Origin: Nectonema munidae | Taxonomy: Eukaryota; Nematomorpha; Nectonematoida; Nectonematidae | DNA length: 64,000 nt | Direction: 5' to 3' | Assembly (NCBI GenBank): GCA_030549495.1 | Contig: JAUIRK010000306.1 | Coordinates: 248,001 to 312,000 of the forward strand | Shown here: piece by piece, positions 54,531-64,000 of the stretch | Layout of the letters: each line of letters opens with the position of its first letter | Position numbering within the stretch: position 1 is the stretch's first letter | The notes under the pieces: generated by a model | What the model saw: the letters and a program-made list of their open reading frames with translations, nothing else | What the model was told of the DNA's origin: nothing | The model's database searches: none | Position numbers and translations under genes: made by a program

Positions 54531-55575
54531 ATGACCAGATATACTGCTTCTCATATACTAAGTTTTTTGGATGCCTTTGACCCGTGCTTCGATGTCTGTT
54601 CCAAGAATAAAGTTATTCATTTCACAAATATTGAAAGCAGGAGAGTATTTCAGGATGTTTGGGATGATGTTGATAGAATTAATCTTCAAGAATTTTGTGG
54701 AATTCTCATATTATCTGGGGTTCTTCGCTCTCATGGTGAGTGTCTTGAAAGTTTATGGAGTGAAAAAAGGGATAGGCCGATTTTTGGAGCTACAGTGACT
54801 AAAAAATTCTTCTCCAAAATTGCAAGAATTTTGCGATTTGATGGCAAGAAAGATAGGAGTGAAAGAAAAACTAAAGATAAATTAGCTCCTATCAGAAATC
54901 TTATATCTTGGTTTGTAAATTTACAGTATTTGTATTTGCCTAGAGAAACCATAACAGTTGTTAGATTTCAACGGACGTTGTCTTATGAAGCAATATTTAC
55001 CGTTAAAGCATGCAAAGTATGGCATATAAAAATCTGTATTTTATAAACAACACAATTAATAATTCTTGGAATCTTCAAGTATATACTGGAAAAAAGTTCA
55101 GAATGAAAACACGAGAAAAAAAAAGTTGTTTTAGACTTGATAAAAAATTTGAAGGGTAGAACTGTTGTGTGCGATAATTTTTCCACCACTTATGAGCCCG
55201 CAGTTGATTTACTCAAGCTCAAAACAACGCTTGTTGGGACAGTTTGTTCAAACAAAAAATTCCTACCAAATATCACTAAAAAAGGTCCTCAGTGTTCACA
55301 TGTTTTTACTAGCTAATTAATGATTACCTGAAATAGTTTCTTTCTATAATAAAAATAAATCAGGTATATATACTTTGGATAAAATGATTGGGATTTATAG
55401 TGTCAAACGGAAAACATATCGTTGGCCTTTTGGCTTGTTTTGCAAAATTATTGATATTTCTTATTTCAATACTTTTGTGTTATGGACAGAGGTAAATCCC
55501 AATTTGAACAATAAGTTATTTATGAGGCGTCTGTTTTTTGAACAACTCGGGTTTGACCTTGTGAAAAATAAAATG
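54531..55575 (+). pseudogene. piggyBac transposase A, 5' and central part
   Basis: The plus strand reads DVWDDVDRINLQEFCGILIL, SGVLRSHGECLESLWSEKR, IFGATVTKKFFSKIARILRF and KLAPIRNLISWFVNLQYLYL, the N-terminal piggyBac core; LPRETITVV precedes the first catalytic region (usually VDEQLVxFRGR), here altered to RFQRT. Further on come VYTGKKFRM, VVCDNFFTTYEPAVDLLK (second Asp), and LDKMIGIYSVKRKTYRWPFG (third region). The frame changes about four times. The coding sequence stops at a TTAA (55576-55579) and resumes at 57357, because a second piggyBac is inserted there. Confidence 0.8.
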
Positions 55576-55579
55576 TTAA

Positions 55580-57356
55580 CCCTAGAAGTATGGACCAATT
55601 GACCCATTTCAAAATTTAGTAAAATTTGACAAAAAATTTTTTGAATAAAGTTAAGAGTCGAGTCTTGTATCGCTTTTCTATGATAATTTAACTCAAATAA
55701 ATTTTTTTCAGGTAAAGTATATGTATACTTATAAGATCTGATTGGGGCAATTGACCCATAAAATCCTAAAGAAATACAAAAAGTTTATAAACATCCAAAA
55801 AATTGAATCTATATTTATTAGAAAAAAACATTATCAATTTTCAAAACTTTCAGTTAGCGAAACAATCTAAGCAAACATTATCAGAGCATGTTCCACAAAC
55901 AGGAGTACTGAATTTATAACTTTTTGAACATTTTTCAATATATGCGTTTTTTCCAATTTTTCAACAGAACTTTGTTTTTTCAAAGATGTTTTCTATACAT
56001 TGATTTTCTTTTGACCACCTTGACACAAAGTTTCACTTAAAAAAGCAAAAATTTTTGTCTTCTACGCCCTTCAAAGTTCAATTCTTTTGTTAATTATATA
56101 AGCATTCAAACATATTTTGTCTAATAAATTGAAAAAGACAGCTAACGTCATCTTCTTTTTCGTGGTTTAGTAGAGTAGGCTTTTAATATTTTATTCGCTG
56201 TGTCTACACCTCATTTTGTAGAGTTGTAAAACATTATTGCTTTAGGTTTATTTTTCTTATTTATTGAAATTGTATTAGTGTCATGCATTGAGGAAAGTAT
56301 AAACTGTTTTATTTAGTTTAGCTTTGTCACTCAGCATCATTATTCCTTGTGGACTGTACAAAAATTTAGACGAGAATACAGAGTTTTTTTTATCGAGTTT
56401 TAGATAGAGCTGAACTTCTTTTTTGTTTGCTTTAATCCTACCCACCAAAGTTGTTTTTTTATTCAAGGGCTTTTTTTTACCAAACTAAGGCTTGTAAAAA
56501 AGTTATCAGTAGTTAAATTTAAACCCATGTTGCAATGGTTTTCCATCAGTTTTTAAAACTATGTGCTCACCTAAACTTGTTTCTCTTTCTTCCTTACCTG
56601 TATATGGAGACAAGCTTCCTTACCTGTATATGGAGATATCTTCCTTACGTGTATATGGAGATATCTTCCTTACGTGTATATGTAGACTGCGACAGGCAAA
56701 CAAATTTTCATCAATGGTGACAAATGTAAACGGTAAAAAAACATTTTTTAAATCTGCATTCACCAAATCTCAAACTTATCGTACTTTTTTCTTGCTTCTC
56801 TTGTATTGAAATCATCAAACTTCAAAAATTTTAAAGTTCGCTCAAACTTATCTCTTGACATAGTTTCTCTGAAAATAACTCTGTCATATTTTTTTGTCCC
56901 AAAAAGAAACTAAAGGCTCACTTCTTCCTTTGACAACACAATGGATTATACACAAACCTAAAAAAGATTTGAGTTCTTCAATAGTTCATAAAGAATCGTT
57001 TTCTTTAACTGCTTTATCAAACATCAGGAGGTTCATTGCTTCTGTTAGAAATAAATCTTGTTGCACCACCTTTATGATGGATTATATTTTTGGAATATGT
57101 TCTTCCAAACAGTGGATTTTTTTCCATATAACAATCTTTACTAGATGACTTGATCTGACTAGATGACTTGTCAATCATAAACAAATCTTCATCAGAGTTT
57201 GAAATTTTTTCCTCATAAGATATTTTTAAACAAAATGAATAACAATTGAAAATTTGATCTAATAAATTAAAGTCAAAGTAGGATATATTATTTTAATATT
57301 GGGTCATTTGATTCAGTAGCCTTTCTAGGTAGTAAAAAATTTGAGACTTTCTAGGG
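55580..57356 (-). mobile_element. piggyBac element B, inserted into piggyBac A
   Basis: The left end TTAA|CCCTAGAAGTATGG and right end TTTCTAGGG|TAAG are piggyBac-type termini in inverted orientation. The right TTAA has lost one T. Inside, the minus strand carries a broken transposase (about 57200 to 56100): CVVKGRSEPLVSFWDKKYDR, DKFERTLKFLKFDDFNTREA, TIDENLFACR (first Asp), LTTDNFFTSLSLVKK (second Asp), TTLVGRIKANKKEV and GVDTANKILKAYSTKPRK. The element is 1.78 kb, a bit short, because the segment after the first catalytic block has been replaced by a minisatellite. Confidence 0.8.
56590..56690. repeat. 25-bp minisatellite inside piggyBac B
   Basis: Four adjacent copies of TTCCTTACGTGTATATGGAG plus about five bases, differing at one to three positions (ACCTG/ACGTG, GACAAGC/GATATC). 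They sit right after the TIDENLFACR block on the minus strand, where RGRCPFKxYMP would be expected. Confidence 0.75.
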
Positions 57357-57589
57357 TAAGAAGACAACACCTTTCTATAACACCTTCCCAACTTTTTACA
57401 CTTCATGGTGCTCGATGAACAAATAATGAAGTGTCGGGGTCATCATAAAGAAAAATTTCAAAAGGAGCTCGATGTGGACTTTGTTTTGGTAAGGATAGGA
57501 AAGCGTACTCCATATGTTAAAACTGTCAAATTTATTTATGTGGTGAACGTAAAAAGGCTCTATTTTATTGTGAAAAATATTTAAAATAA
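57357..57589 (+). pseudogene. piggyBac A, 3' end after the nested insertion
   Basis: To the right of piggyBac B, frames on the plus strand read KCRGHHKEKF and LCGEHKKALFYCEK-like sequence (LCGERKKALFYCEKYLK before the stop at 57587-57589). That fits the Cys/His-rich C-terminal domain of piggyBac proteins, which is missing from the left part. This supports one original copy split by the insert. Confidence 0.6.
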
Positions 57590-57599
57590 TCTCGTTAAT

Positions 57600-58545
57600 A
57601 AATTTTTGATAATTAAACAGTGTTCACATTCCAAAATGATAATGGGTGAAATTTAATTCTATGATATTTTGAGCAAGTTTTCTTGAAGACAACATGAGGG
57701 TTAAAAGGGTATACAATTGTTGTATTTTTTGCTTTGACGTTGATAACAACGATAACTTAGTTCAAACTACACTCTATTTTGCCTCATTCGAAAGTCTTTC
57801 TTTTTGTTGTGGTCGTAAAAGTTAAAAGACAATTTAGAACACTGTATCAATTATTATGACACCGCAATTTAAAAAAGTGTTTTTTGTCTTAAACATAAGA
57901 GCTTGTCTTTTTTGCACAAAATGAAACTTTTATTTCATCCAAGTTTTTATACATCCTTTATTTTCTAAATAATTATAATTAATGAGAAGAGAGATAGAAA
58001 AGTGAGAGACGTTCATTTTTTATCGTTTTTCTTTGCCTGTGGTCATTCATTCTGCTTTGCACTCCCATCCTTTGCTTGAAATGAGATGCTTGGCTTCTCT
58101 AAGCTGGCTAAAGAATGGGACTTATCAAGCGTGCTCGCATTATATTTCATTTGTTCTTATCTCATGATATACTCAAAAGTTTTTAGCATTATTCATTCTT
58201 TACTACACAAAATGAGCCATTTTGAATCAAAGTAAAGATAATGAAGCAAGAGGTATTAATGTAAAGTAATGATGTAAATTATGCAATTATTCTCAAAATT
58301 TACTATTTTCTGAAATTTTTAATTTTGCTATTTAAACTTAAAGTTGATAATAAATGTGCTTTTTTTATTTCCTAAACTATTTGAATTTTTGGGTTTTAAT
58401 TTTACAACAAATCTTGTTAGTTAGTGAAACTTGACTACACGTGTAGTTTCATAATAATCAATTTTCATAACTTTTCCTTATCTGTGTTGCAGCTTTAGCT
58501 CTGTCATGCCTTTATTAGAGTCTTTTAAGGAGATAAATTTTATCC
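57600..58545. other. No gene seen; perfect 14-bp palindrome at 58434
   Basis: AT-rich. ACTACACGTGTAGT near 58432-58445 is a perfect palindrome with an E-box-like CACGTG core. No gene lies next to it. Confidence 0.35.
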
Positions 58546-58549
58546 GTGT

Positions 58550-58755
58550 TTACCGATGTTCAAAAAATAAAGAGGGTATTTGCAGTTAATACCCGCATTA
58601 ACCTAGAAAAATTAGACAACATCAAGTAATTTCATATAAAATTACCTCTAATCGGTTAACGACCTGAGTCGACAATCGTCGAATTTACAAATAAAAAACC
58701 ATACCGAATTTTTTTCAAACATGAATAAAGTCTTATCTTATCTTATCTTAATTTA
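58550..58755 (+). repeat. LINE or SINE 3' end with TCTTA tail
   Basis: CGGTTAACGACCTGAGTCGA is followed by AACATGAATAAAG and then (TCTTA)4 at about 58731-58750. A unique body ending in a short tandem repeat is typical of Jockey/CR1-type LINE or LINE-dependent SINE tails. No coding part remains. Confidence 0.45.
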
Positions 58756-58796
58756 CAAGTTAACACCATCTCATAACAATAATTACATTTTTCGGA

Positions 58797-59420
58797 TCTG
58801 AAGAACAACCGAAGATGTGGTTGTTCTTCAGGAGATAAAATTTTAGGGTGGCCATTCTTCAGGAGGGTTTATGTGATCAATATATGATCATATTACTCAG
58901 CAATTTAATGTATGAAAATAAATATAATTTTTAATTATATTTTTAGTTTTCATGAATTGTCAGTTTTTTATTGGATAATTTAATTTTCTACTGATATTAT
59001 ATTATATTAATATGAAAAAATTAGCCTTATATTCTTGAGGTGGTTATTCCTCAGGAGTGTGGTTTGGGGTTGTTGTTGTTGTTAGCCCCTAGATTATACT
59101 ATCCTTATATGAGTATAATCTACCAGTTCAAAACAAGGCATTGTTTAAACTGAGAGAGTATTACCATAAAAGCAAATACTCTCAGGGAAAAGTGTAGAAT
59201 TTTGTTACACTTTCGCAGCAGCAGCGATAAACCAGTGTAATTTCAGCCAACCTGCAAAAATCCACAATAAGGTACTGCTGGCTTTTTGAAGGCTTTTATA
59301 TATGGCTAGAAATAATATATATCTATTTATAATATCTATTTATTATAATAATATGATATATAGGTAGTTGTTCTTCAGTTGATTCGAAAATACTTTTCTG
59401 GAGTGCTTGTTATTCAGGAG
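58797..59420. repeat. Hairpin-rich repeat with repeated TTGTTCTTCAGGAG motif
   Basis: CTGAAGAACAACC and GGTTGTTCTTCAG (58802-58836) form a perfect 13-bp stem. Related TTCTTCAGGAG words recur near 58855, 59045, 59372 and 59412. Between 59090 and 59213 three stem-loops follow each other: TAGATTATACT / AGTATAATCTA, GAGAGTATT / AATACTCTC and AAAGTGTA / TACACTTT, with loops of 9-12 bases. Composition is less AT-rich than the flanks. It is either a MITE family or a structured RNA. Confidence 0.5.
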
Positions 59421-59429
59421 ATCCCATTT

Positions 59430-60920
59430 TTGAATTCTTCAAAGTTTTAGGTCAAAGGACACATTTATTAGTTACATTGATCAGAATTTTTGACAAAAGT
59501 TATTTTTTAAAAAATTCGTCTCCAATTCTATCTCCAAAGTCTAAATTTTGTTGATCCCTGTTTCGCATTTACTATTGTATCATTTTTATTATGTTAATAA
59601 TATTAATAAAAATACATTGTTGCTCAAAATCTTCTTTAGTTATTTAAATTAATTTAATTTAAAAAAATAAGAGAAAATAATGGTAAGCATTTGGAAATGT
59701 ATTTTTATATAATCACTCTTTAATTCACTATTCATCAATAAAATAAAAGATTGCATGGTTTTCACTTGAGCTGGAATTTCCTTCATTCGCTGCTCTGGCA
59801 CTCCAACAAAGTTCTTCTAACAATGGCTGAAAGTTTTGAGTGAATTTTTAACCAATCAAATATTGCATCGCCCATTGAGTCTTAACTGTGAATTTAAACG
59901 TCTACTAAATAAAATATTGCATCAATTCAATGTTTCCATTACACCACCTCCCTTAGAAATTTTTGTGTGGGTTCCTGAACTTAAGGGTGTCTGCACACTC
60001 GTTTCGCACATGACTCTAGTATAGCCATGATGACTTGGCAAAGTTGTAACCCATATCATGATTTTCTTATATTATATCTTCCTTATTTCTTCGAAATTTT
60101 TATGGCTCATTATTAATATCTTGGCCAAATTAAAATTTTTTTTTAATATTCTCGACATTTTTCCTCGAATTTAAAAACATTTGGTCCTTTCGTTTCTCGA
60201 GTATCCCTGATTGTTCTTTAATATTTTAAGTTATTATTGCATTTAGTTATTGAAATAGAAATAAATTAAAAATTTTAACAGGTAACATTAATATGAAATG
60301 TATTGATTAAAATGTTTTTATATTTCGCACAATACTTTTAATTTTTAGGCTCGCATTTGTGAATTTTATTTCACGCCTGTTGCGATGCATAACCCTTGCT
60401 TGACGGATGATTTTGTTATAGCACCGTTGACGGACTCGACATTTTTGTCCATATTTCAAAAAATTTTTAATTCCGTAATTTTTTGAATTTTATTTGACAA
60501 AAGATAATAAATTGATTATTATTGTTAAATTTTCTGATAGTTAAGATAAAAATCTTCGAAATCTCAGATTTGTCAAACCAAATTCAAAAATATTTAACGC
60601 CATCTATTAATAAAAAAATTAGCCTGCGCTTTTCTACTGACATTTGAAACCTTCATTCAATAATATTGTAAATCGTGGAAAACTCTCATCCCATATAAGA
60701 AATAATGATAAGATTCATATAATAATGCTCAAAGAGTGGAGCATATTGATTATAAATTGTATGAACACAAGAAACGTGCTGGAAGAGTTTGTTGAATAAC
60801 GATGCTTTCTTTTGTTTACGTTACCGCTTTTCCAACCACATCTGTTATAAGGCTCATCACTCCATTGTTGTGAAATATTGCTCTATACAATATTTTCTTC
60901 TACTTTTGCATTTCATATCA
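59430..60920. other. No gene seen
   Basis: AT-rich sequence. Frames at 59836-60024 and 60789-60974 show no domain. Confidence 0.4.
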
Positions 60921-60924
60921 AAAT

Positions 60925-61302
60925 ATGTCTTCTCATTCAAGTTCCAACTGCGAATCTTCTGTAGAGAGCTCTGAATTTTCTTCTTATTCATATACAGAAA
61001 GCGATTTAAATTTTGATGATGAGCTCATAGCTCCTGATCAAACTAAATATTTTTAGGAGCCGCCTTCCACTGATACAGGAAGAACAGAAATTATAAATAT
61101 AAGAAATATTGCAAGGAGACCTTATGGACCTGTTGGTAGAGCAAGATCGATTAAAGATATTTTACCCCTATTCAAACTTTTTTTTTGTCATAAATATTGT
61201 CATCCATATTTTTTCCATGACAATGGCAAGAATGGATACGACATTTATTTTAATATGGGTCGTTTACAATTTACATCAACTTATTTTCGGCGAATTTTAA
61301 CA
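60925..61302 (+). other. Ser/Glu-rich ORF remnant, unknown
   Basis: MSSHSSSNCESSVESSEFSS then SYTESDLNFDDELIAPDQ gives a Ser/Asp-rich N-terminus like that of many piggyBac or hAT transposases, followed after a stop (61054-61056) by RTEIINIRNIARRPYGPVGR and SIKDILPLF. It may be the N-terminal part of the piggyBac at the window end, which has the same strand, but the core expected next is not seen. Confidence 0.25.
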
Positions 61303-61319
61303 CCTCTCCCTTCTCTTTG

Positions 61320-62285
61320 TCACGTTAAACTATTTTATCATCTAACAAGTTTGTGATTTATTAAATTTTTGACTCTCGCCTCACAGTCTTGGTTGACGTA
61401 AATTGTGAACAACCCTGAAGTTAACAATTAAGTTCTTTTGATAAGTTTTTCTTATTCAAAATCACAAAATTTGATATATTTGATGATAATTTTTTTTATT
61501 CAAGTCTTTTGAATTATAATCGTTTTTTAGGTTTATTCATTAGTATGGGTTTCTTAACACTCGCATGTCCATTGATTTTTTAAAATACTAAAACGCGTAC
61601 AATTGTTGTGTTCATCTTACCTGTCAATTCGTTTTTAGTAATATTTTTGATTTGAATGTATTCTTGAAGAGCTTTCTACTCTGTAAGTTATGGAACGTAA
61701 TCATTGCTTTTGCGTTTTCTATGATTTGATAAAGTGTTTATCCTTCTGGTCTCATCTAAGAATTTTCATCAATGTATAGTATTCTTGAAAAGCTTGGGTT
61801 TTGTTCTTTGTATACCCTTTTGAACAATAACCGTATAAACCTCTCGGTAAACTTTCATCAGAAGGATATATGAATGGCACCCATTGCATATGTAGCTTTT
61901 TTAGCTCGATACGAGGGTTCTCTATATCTAATTCGTTTAATTCCAAAACTTTTAAAAGTAAATTATTTTGTAAATCTTAAAATTTTGAAAATCTTACTAT
62001 ATCAATTTATATAGTTATCTTATCTTAGTTAGTAAGTCTCATTTTATCATATAGTTGTTTATGATCAAATCAGTTTACTTCCAGGAAAAAAATACTTTAT
62101 AACACTAAGTCCGCTCTGCCTCATGATGCCAATGTTAAGTTTGAAAACGGGACAAAAACGACAATTTTCCTTTATTCAGAAAAGTTTTGAAATTTGATTA
62201 AAAAGTTTTATATTTATTTAAATTATCATGTTTGTATGATAGCCACATGAGTTCAAAATCTTTTGACAATATTTTTTGTATAAAA
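61320..62285. other. No gene seen
   Basis: AT-rich. A minus-strand frame at 61752-61946 (NPRIELKKLHMQWVPFIY) has mixed composition but no recognised family. Confidence 0.35.
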
Positions 62286-62298
62286 ATCAGGGTTTTGC

Positions 62299-62903
62299 GG
62301 GTGTGACTTTTTACAGGAATCTCCCTGAATATTATAAATTCTTTTCAAATCTTTTATCGAAGACATTTTTCAAAGGTTAGTCGATCGTTATCTGGTTATT
62401 TTATACAAATTTGATGATTTAATATCGATTTTTTACGGGAATCCTGCGGATCTTATAGAATTTTCGGGATTGCCCCTAAATACTATAATTTCTTTTCAAA
62501 CCATTGACAGGTTTTTTTCAAAACTTAATTAATCTGTTTTATATTTTTATACAAATTTGATATATCGATTTTTAACCTGAATCCTCGGAAAGTTATGTTA
62601 TCTCCCGGAATCCCCCTAAATAGTATAATTTCTTTTCAAATCATCAACAGAAGTTTTTTTTCAAATTTAATGGATTTATATCTATTTTTTTACCGGAATC
62701 CTACAGAAAAGAGATTTTTGCTTCTAGAGGGATTCCATAAAATTTCAAGGGATTCCGGGAGTTTCTGGTAAAAAATAGATATTAATCCATCAATTTTTAT
62801 AAAATATTCATATAAAACAGATTAATTAACCTTTGAAAAATAACTTCGATAAAAGATTTGAAAAGAATTTATAGTATGAGGGATTTAGATAAAAAGTCAC
62901 ACC
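62299..62903. mobile_element. Foldback MITE with 10-bp target duplication (Mutator-like)
   Basis: Left GGGTGTGACTTTTT and right AAAAAGTCACACC are inverted termini. Inverted similarity continues inwards (TTCTTTTCAAATCTTTTATCG against its complement at about 62842-62865). AGGGTTTTGC stands immediately outside both ends (62289-62298, 62904-62913). A duplication of 9-10 bp is characteristic of Mutator-type elements. The inside has three diverged tandem units around TATAATTTCTTTTCAAA. No coding capacity. Confidence 0.7.
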
Positions 62904-62913
62904 AGGGTTTTGC

Positions 62914-64000
62914 TAATGAAAAACATTGGTACATGTGAGAGTCTACTCTTTTTCTAATTCATATGGCGTTTTTAGATCTGATAATCCCAAGTATTCAAAT
63001 CTAATGCACTGTTATGAAAAGTTTACAATAGATAATCTTCTGGCTTACTTCGCTTCTTTGCTGTATATAGGTCAAAATGGTGACCAAAAAATCAAAACTT
63101 CAGAATTATTTTCAAAATCAGGAAGTCCTTTTCTAAGAGCAAGTATAGGAAGAGATATGTTCATTCTTATACATGATTTTTTTGTGCTTCGACAAAAAAG
63201 AAGAAAGATCATAATGACAAAATCAGTGCTATAAGATTGATACATGATCATTTTTATAAAGTTTTAACGCCATATTCTGCCTTGACTATTGATGAACAAC
63301 TTGTGTCATTTAGAGGAAGATGTAGTATGAAAGTATACGATCCCAAAAAACCCGGCCATTACGGCATCAAATTTTATCATCTGAATGACTCCAAATTTTT
63401 TTATTGCATGAAACCAAAATCTATGTTAGTGGGCTTGTTAACTCTTCATACTTCTCAGCATTCAATGTGTCAAAACGACTGATTGAAAATAGTAATATTC
63501 CAAGTGGGTGTGGAATCTATACTGATCGTTTTTTCACCAGTCACGACTAGCAGCCTGGTGTTACACAAAAAAACTGTCCTTATGTGGGACAGTCATGGCC
63601 AATAGAAGATTCGTTCCTGACTTATTCAGACCACCCTACCTGAAAAAGTTAAAATTATGCGAATGTGAAAGTAGAACGATATATACCTAGCAACACTAGA
63701 AACTTCAAAGTAGTATATATTTTATCATCACAACACAGAAGTGCAAGAACAAGTAACATTCAGTCGAAGCCTCAAAGTTTATTATCATATAATGAATTTA
63801 AAGGAGGCGTTGATGTTCCTAATAAGATGTTAAAAGCTTACAGGTCATATAAGCCAAACAGGCGATGGACACACGCGGTTTTCTGCAACTACCTTGATAT
63901 GAGCGCACTAAATGCTTGGGTAATTGCTAAATTCAATTCTAAAAATTATCTCTTTTTATGGCTGAAGAGTCTATGAGAATAAGACCTTTGAAAAGCTTGT
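62914..64000 (+). pseudogene. piggyBac transposase D, runs off the window
   Basis: The plus strand reads NSYGVFRSDNPKYSNLM, TSELFSKSGSPFLRASIGRD, DHNDKISAIRLIHDHFYKVL, LTIDEQLVSFRGRC (first Asp), KKPGHYGIKFYHLNDSKFF, GIYTDRFFTS (second Asp), and LLSYNEFKGGVDVPNKMLKA with RRWTHAVFCNYLDMSALNAW (third region). Breaks are a shift near 63225, a shift near 63470, stops near 63547 and 63640. All three acidic regions survive, so it is one of the better preserved piggyBac copies. The 3' end lies beyond 64000. Confidence 0.85.

Overview
The window looks like a piece of an animal nuclear genome, most likely an arthropod. It is very AT-rich, host exons are short and sparse, and most of the sequence is old transposon debris. 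A sea-louse-type copepod would fit the mix of Tigger/pogo, piggyBac, hAT and MULE remnants, but that is a weak inference from repeat style, not a marker gene.

Three host loci can be supported. (1) A complete NAA40 (NatD histone N-terminal acetyltransferase) gene lies on the minus strand across 778-11516. It has three exons whose phases and splice sites agree and which join into 213 residues; its introns of about 3.7 and 6.4 kb hold a Tigger element, a LINE piece, a MULE piece and a piggyBac piece. (2) An intact, single-exon OSGEPL1 (mitochondrial tRNA t6A threonylcarbamoyltransferase, Qri7/TsaD family) lies at 17950-19212 minus. (3) The first coding exon of an ankyrin-repeat protein lies at 51525-51816 plus; no later exon was found in the window. 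Weaker candidates are a PB1-like/FPYRR-motif gene relic near 29.5-30.6 kb minus, two compatible exon-like segments near 44.0-44.4 kb plus, and an exon-like ORF at 31.0 kb plus.

Layout. 0-12 kb: NAA40 and the elements in its introns. 12-21 kb: a hAT 3' part, a piggyBac (minus), a BED-finger hAT (plus), OSGEPL1 and another hAT relic. 21-31 kb: AT-rich non-coding repeats, a palindromic minisatellite, a LINE fragment, a zinc-finger repeat-encoded protein and the PB1-like relic. 32-34 kb: a 5'-truncated LINE with a nearly whole reverse transcriptase, flanked by an 80-bp direct repeat. 34-43 kb: satellite-like repeats, a deleted Tigger with good termini, an exact 54-bp direct repeat about 2.9 kb apart, a foldback hairpin and a 21-bp coding minisatellite. 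43-51 kb: a fragment of a widespread uncharacterised repeat-encoded protein, a MULE, small hAT-type elements and a second full-length Tigger carrying a 153-bp hAT MITE with an 8-bp target duplication. 51-64 kb: the ankyrin exon, a piggyBac interrupted at a TTAA by a second piggyBac in opposite orientation, a hairpin-rich repeat, and a piggyBac that runs off the window end just after a 605-bp foldback element with a 10-bp target duplication.

No operon, CRISPR array, rRNA or functional tRNA gene was seen, and no retrovirus-like or capsid-bearing element was recognised. The main interest is in the transposon stratigraphy, the unusual termini of the first Tigger, and several repeat-encoded protein families without an agreed name.
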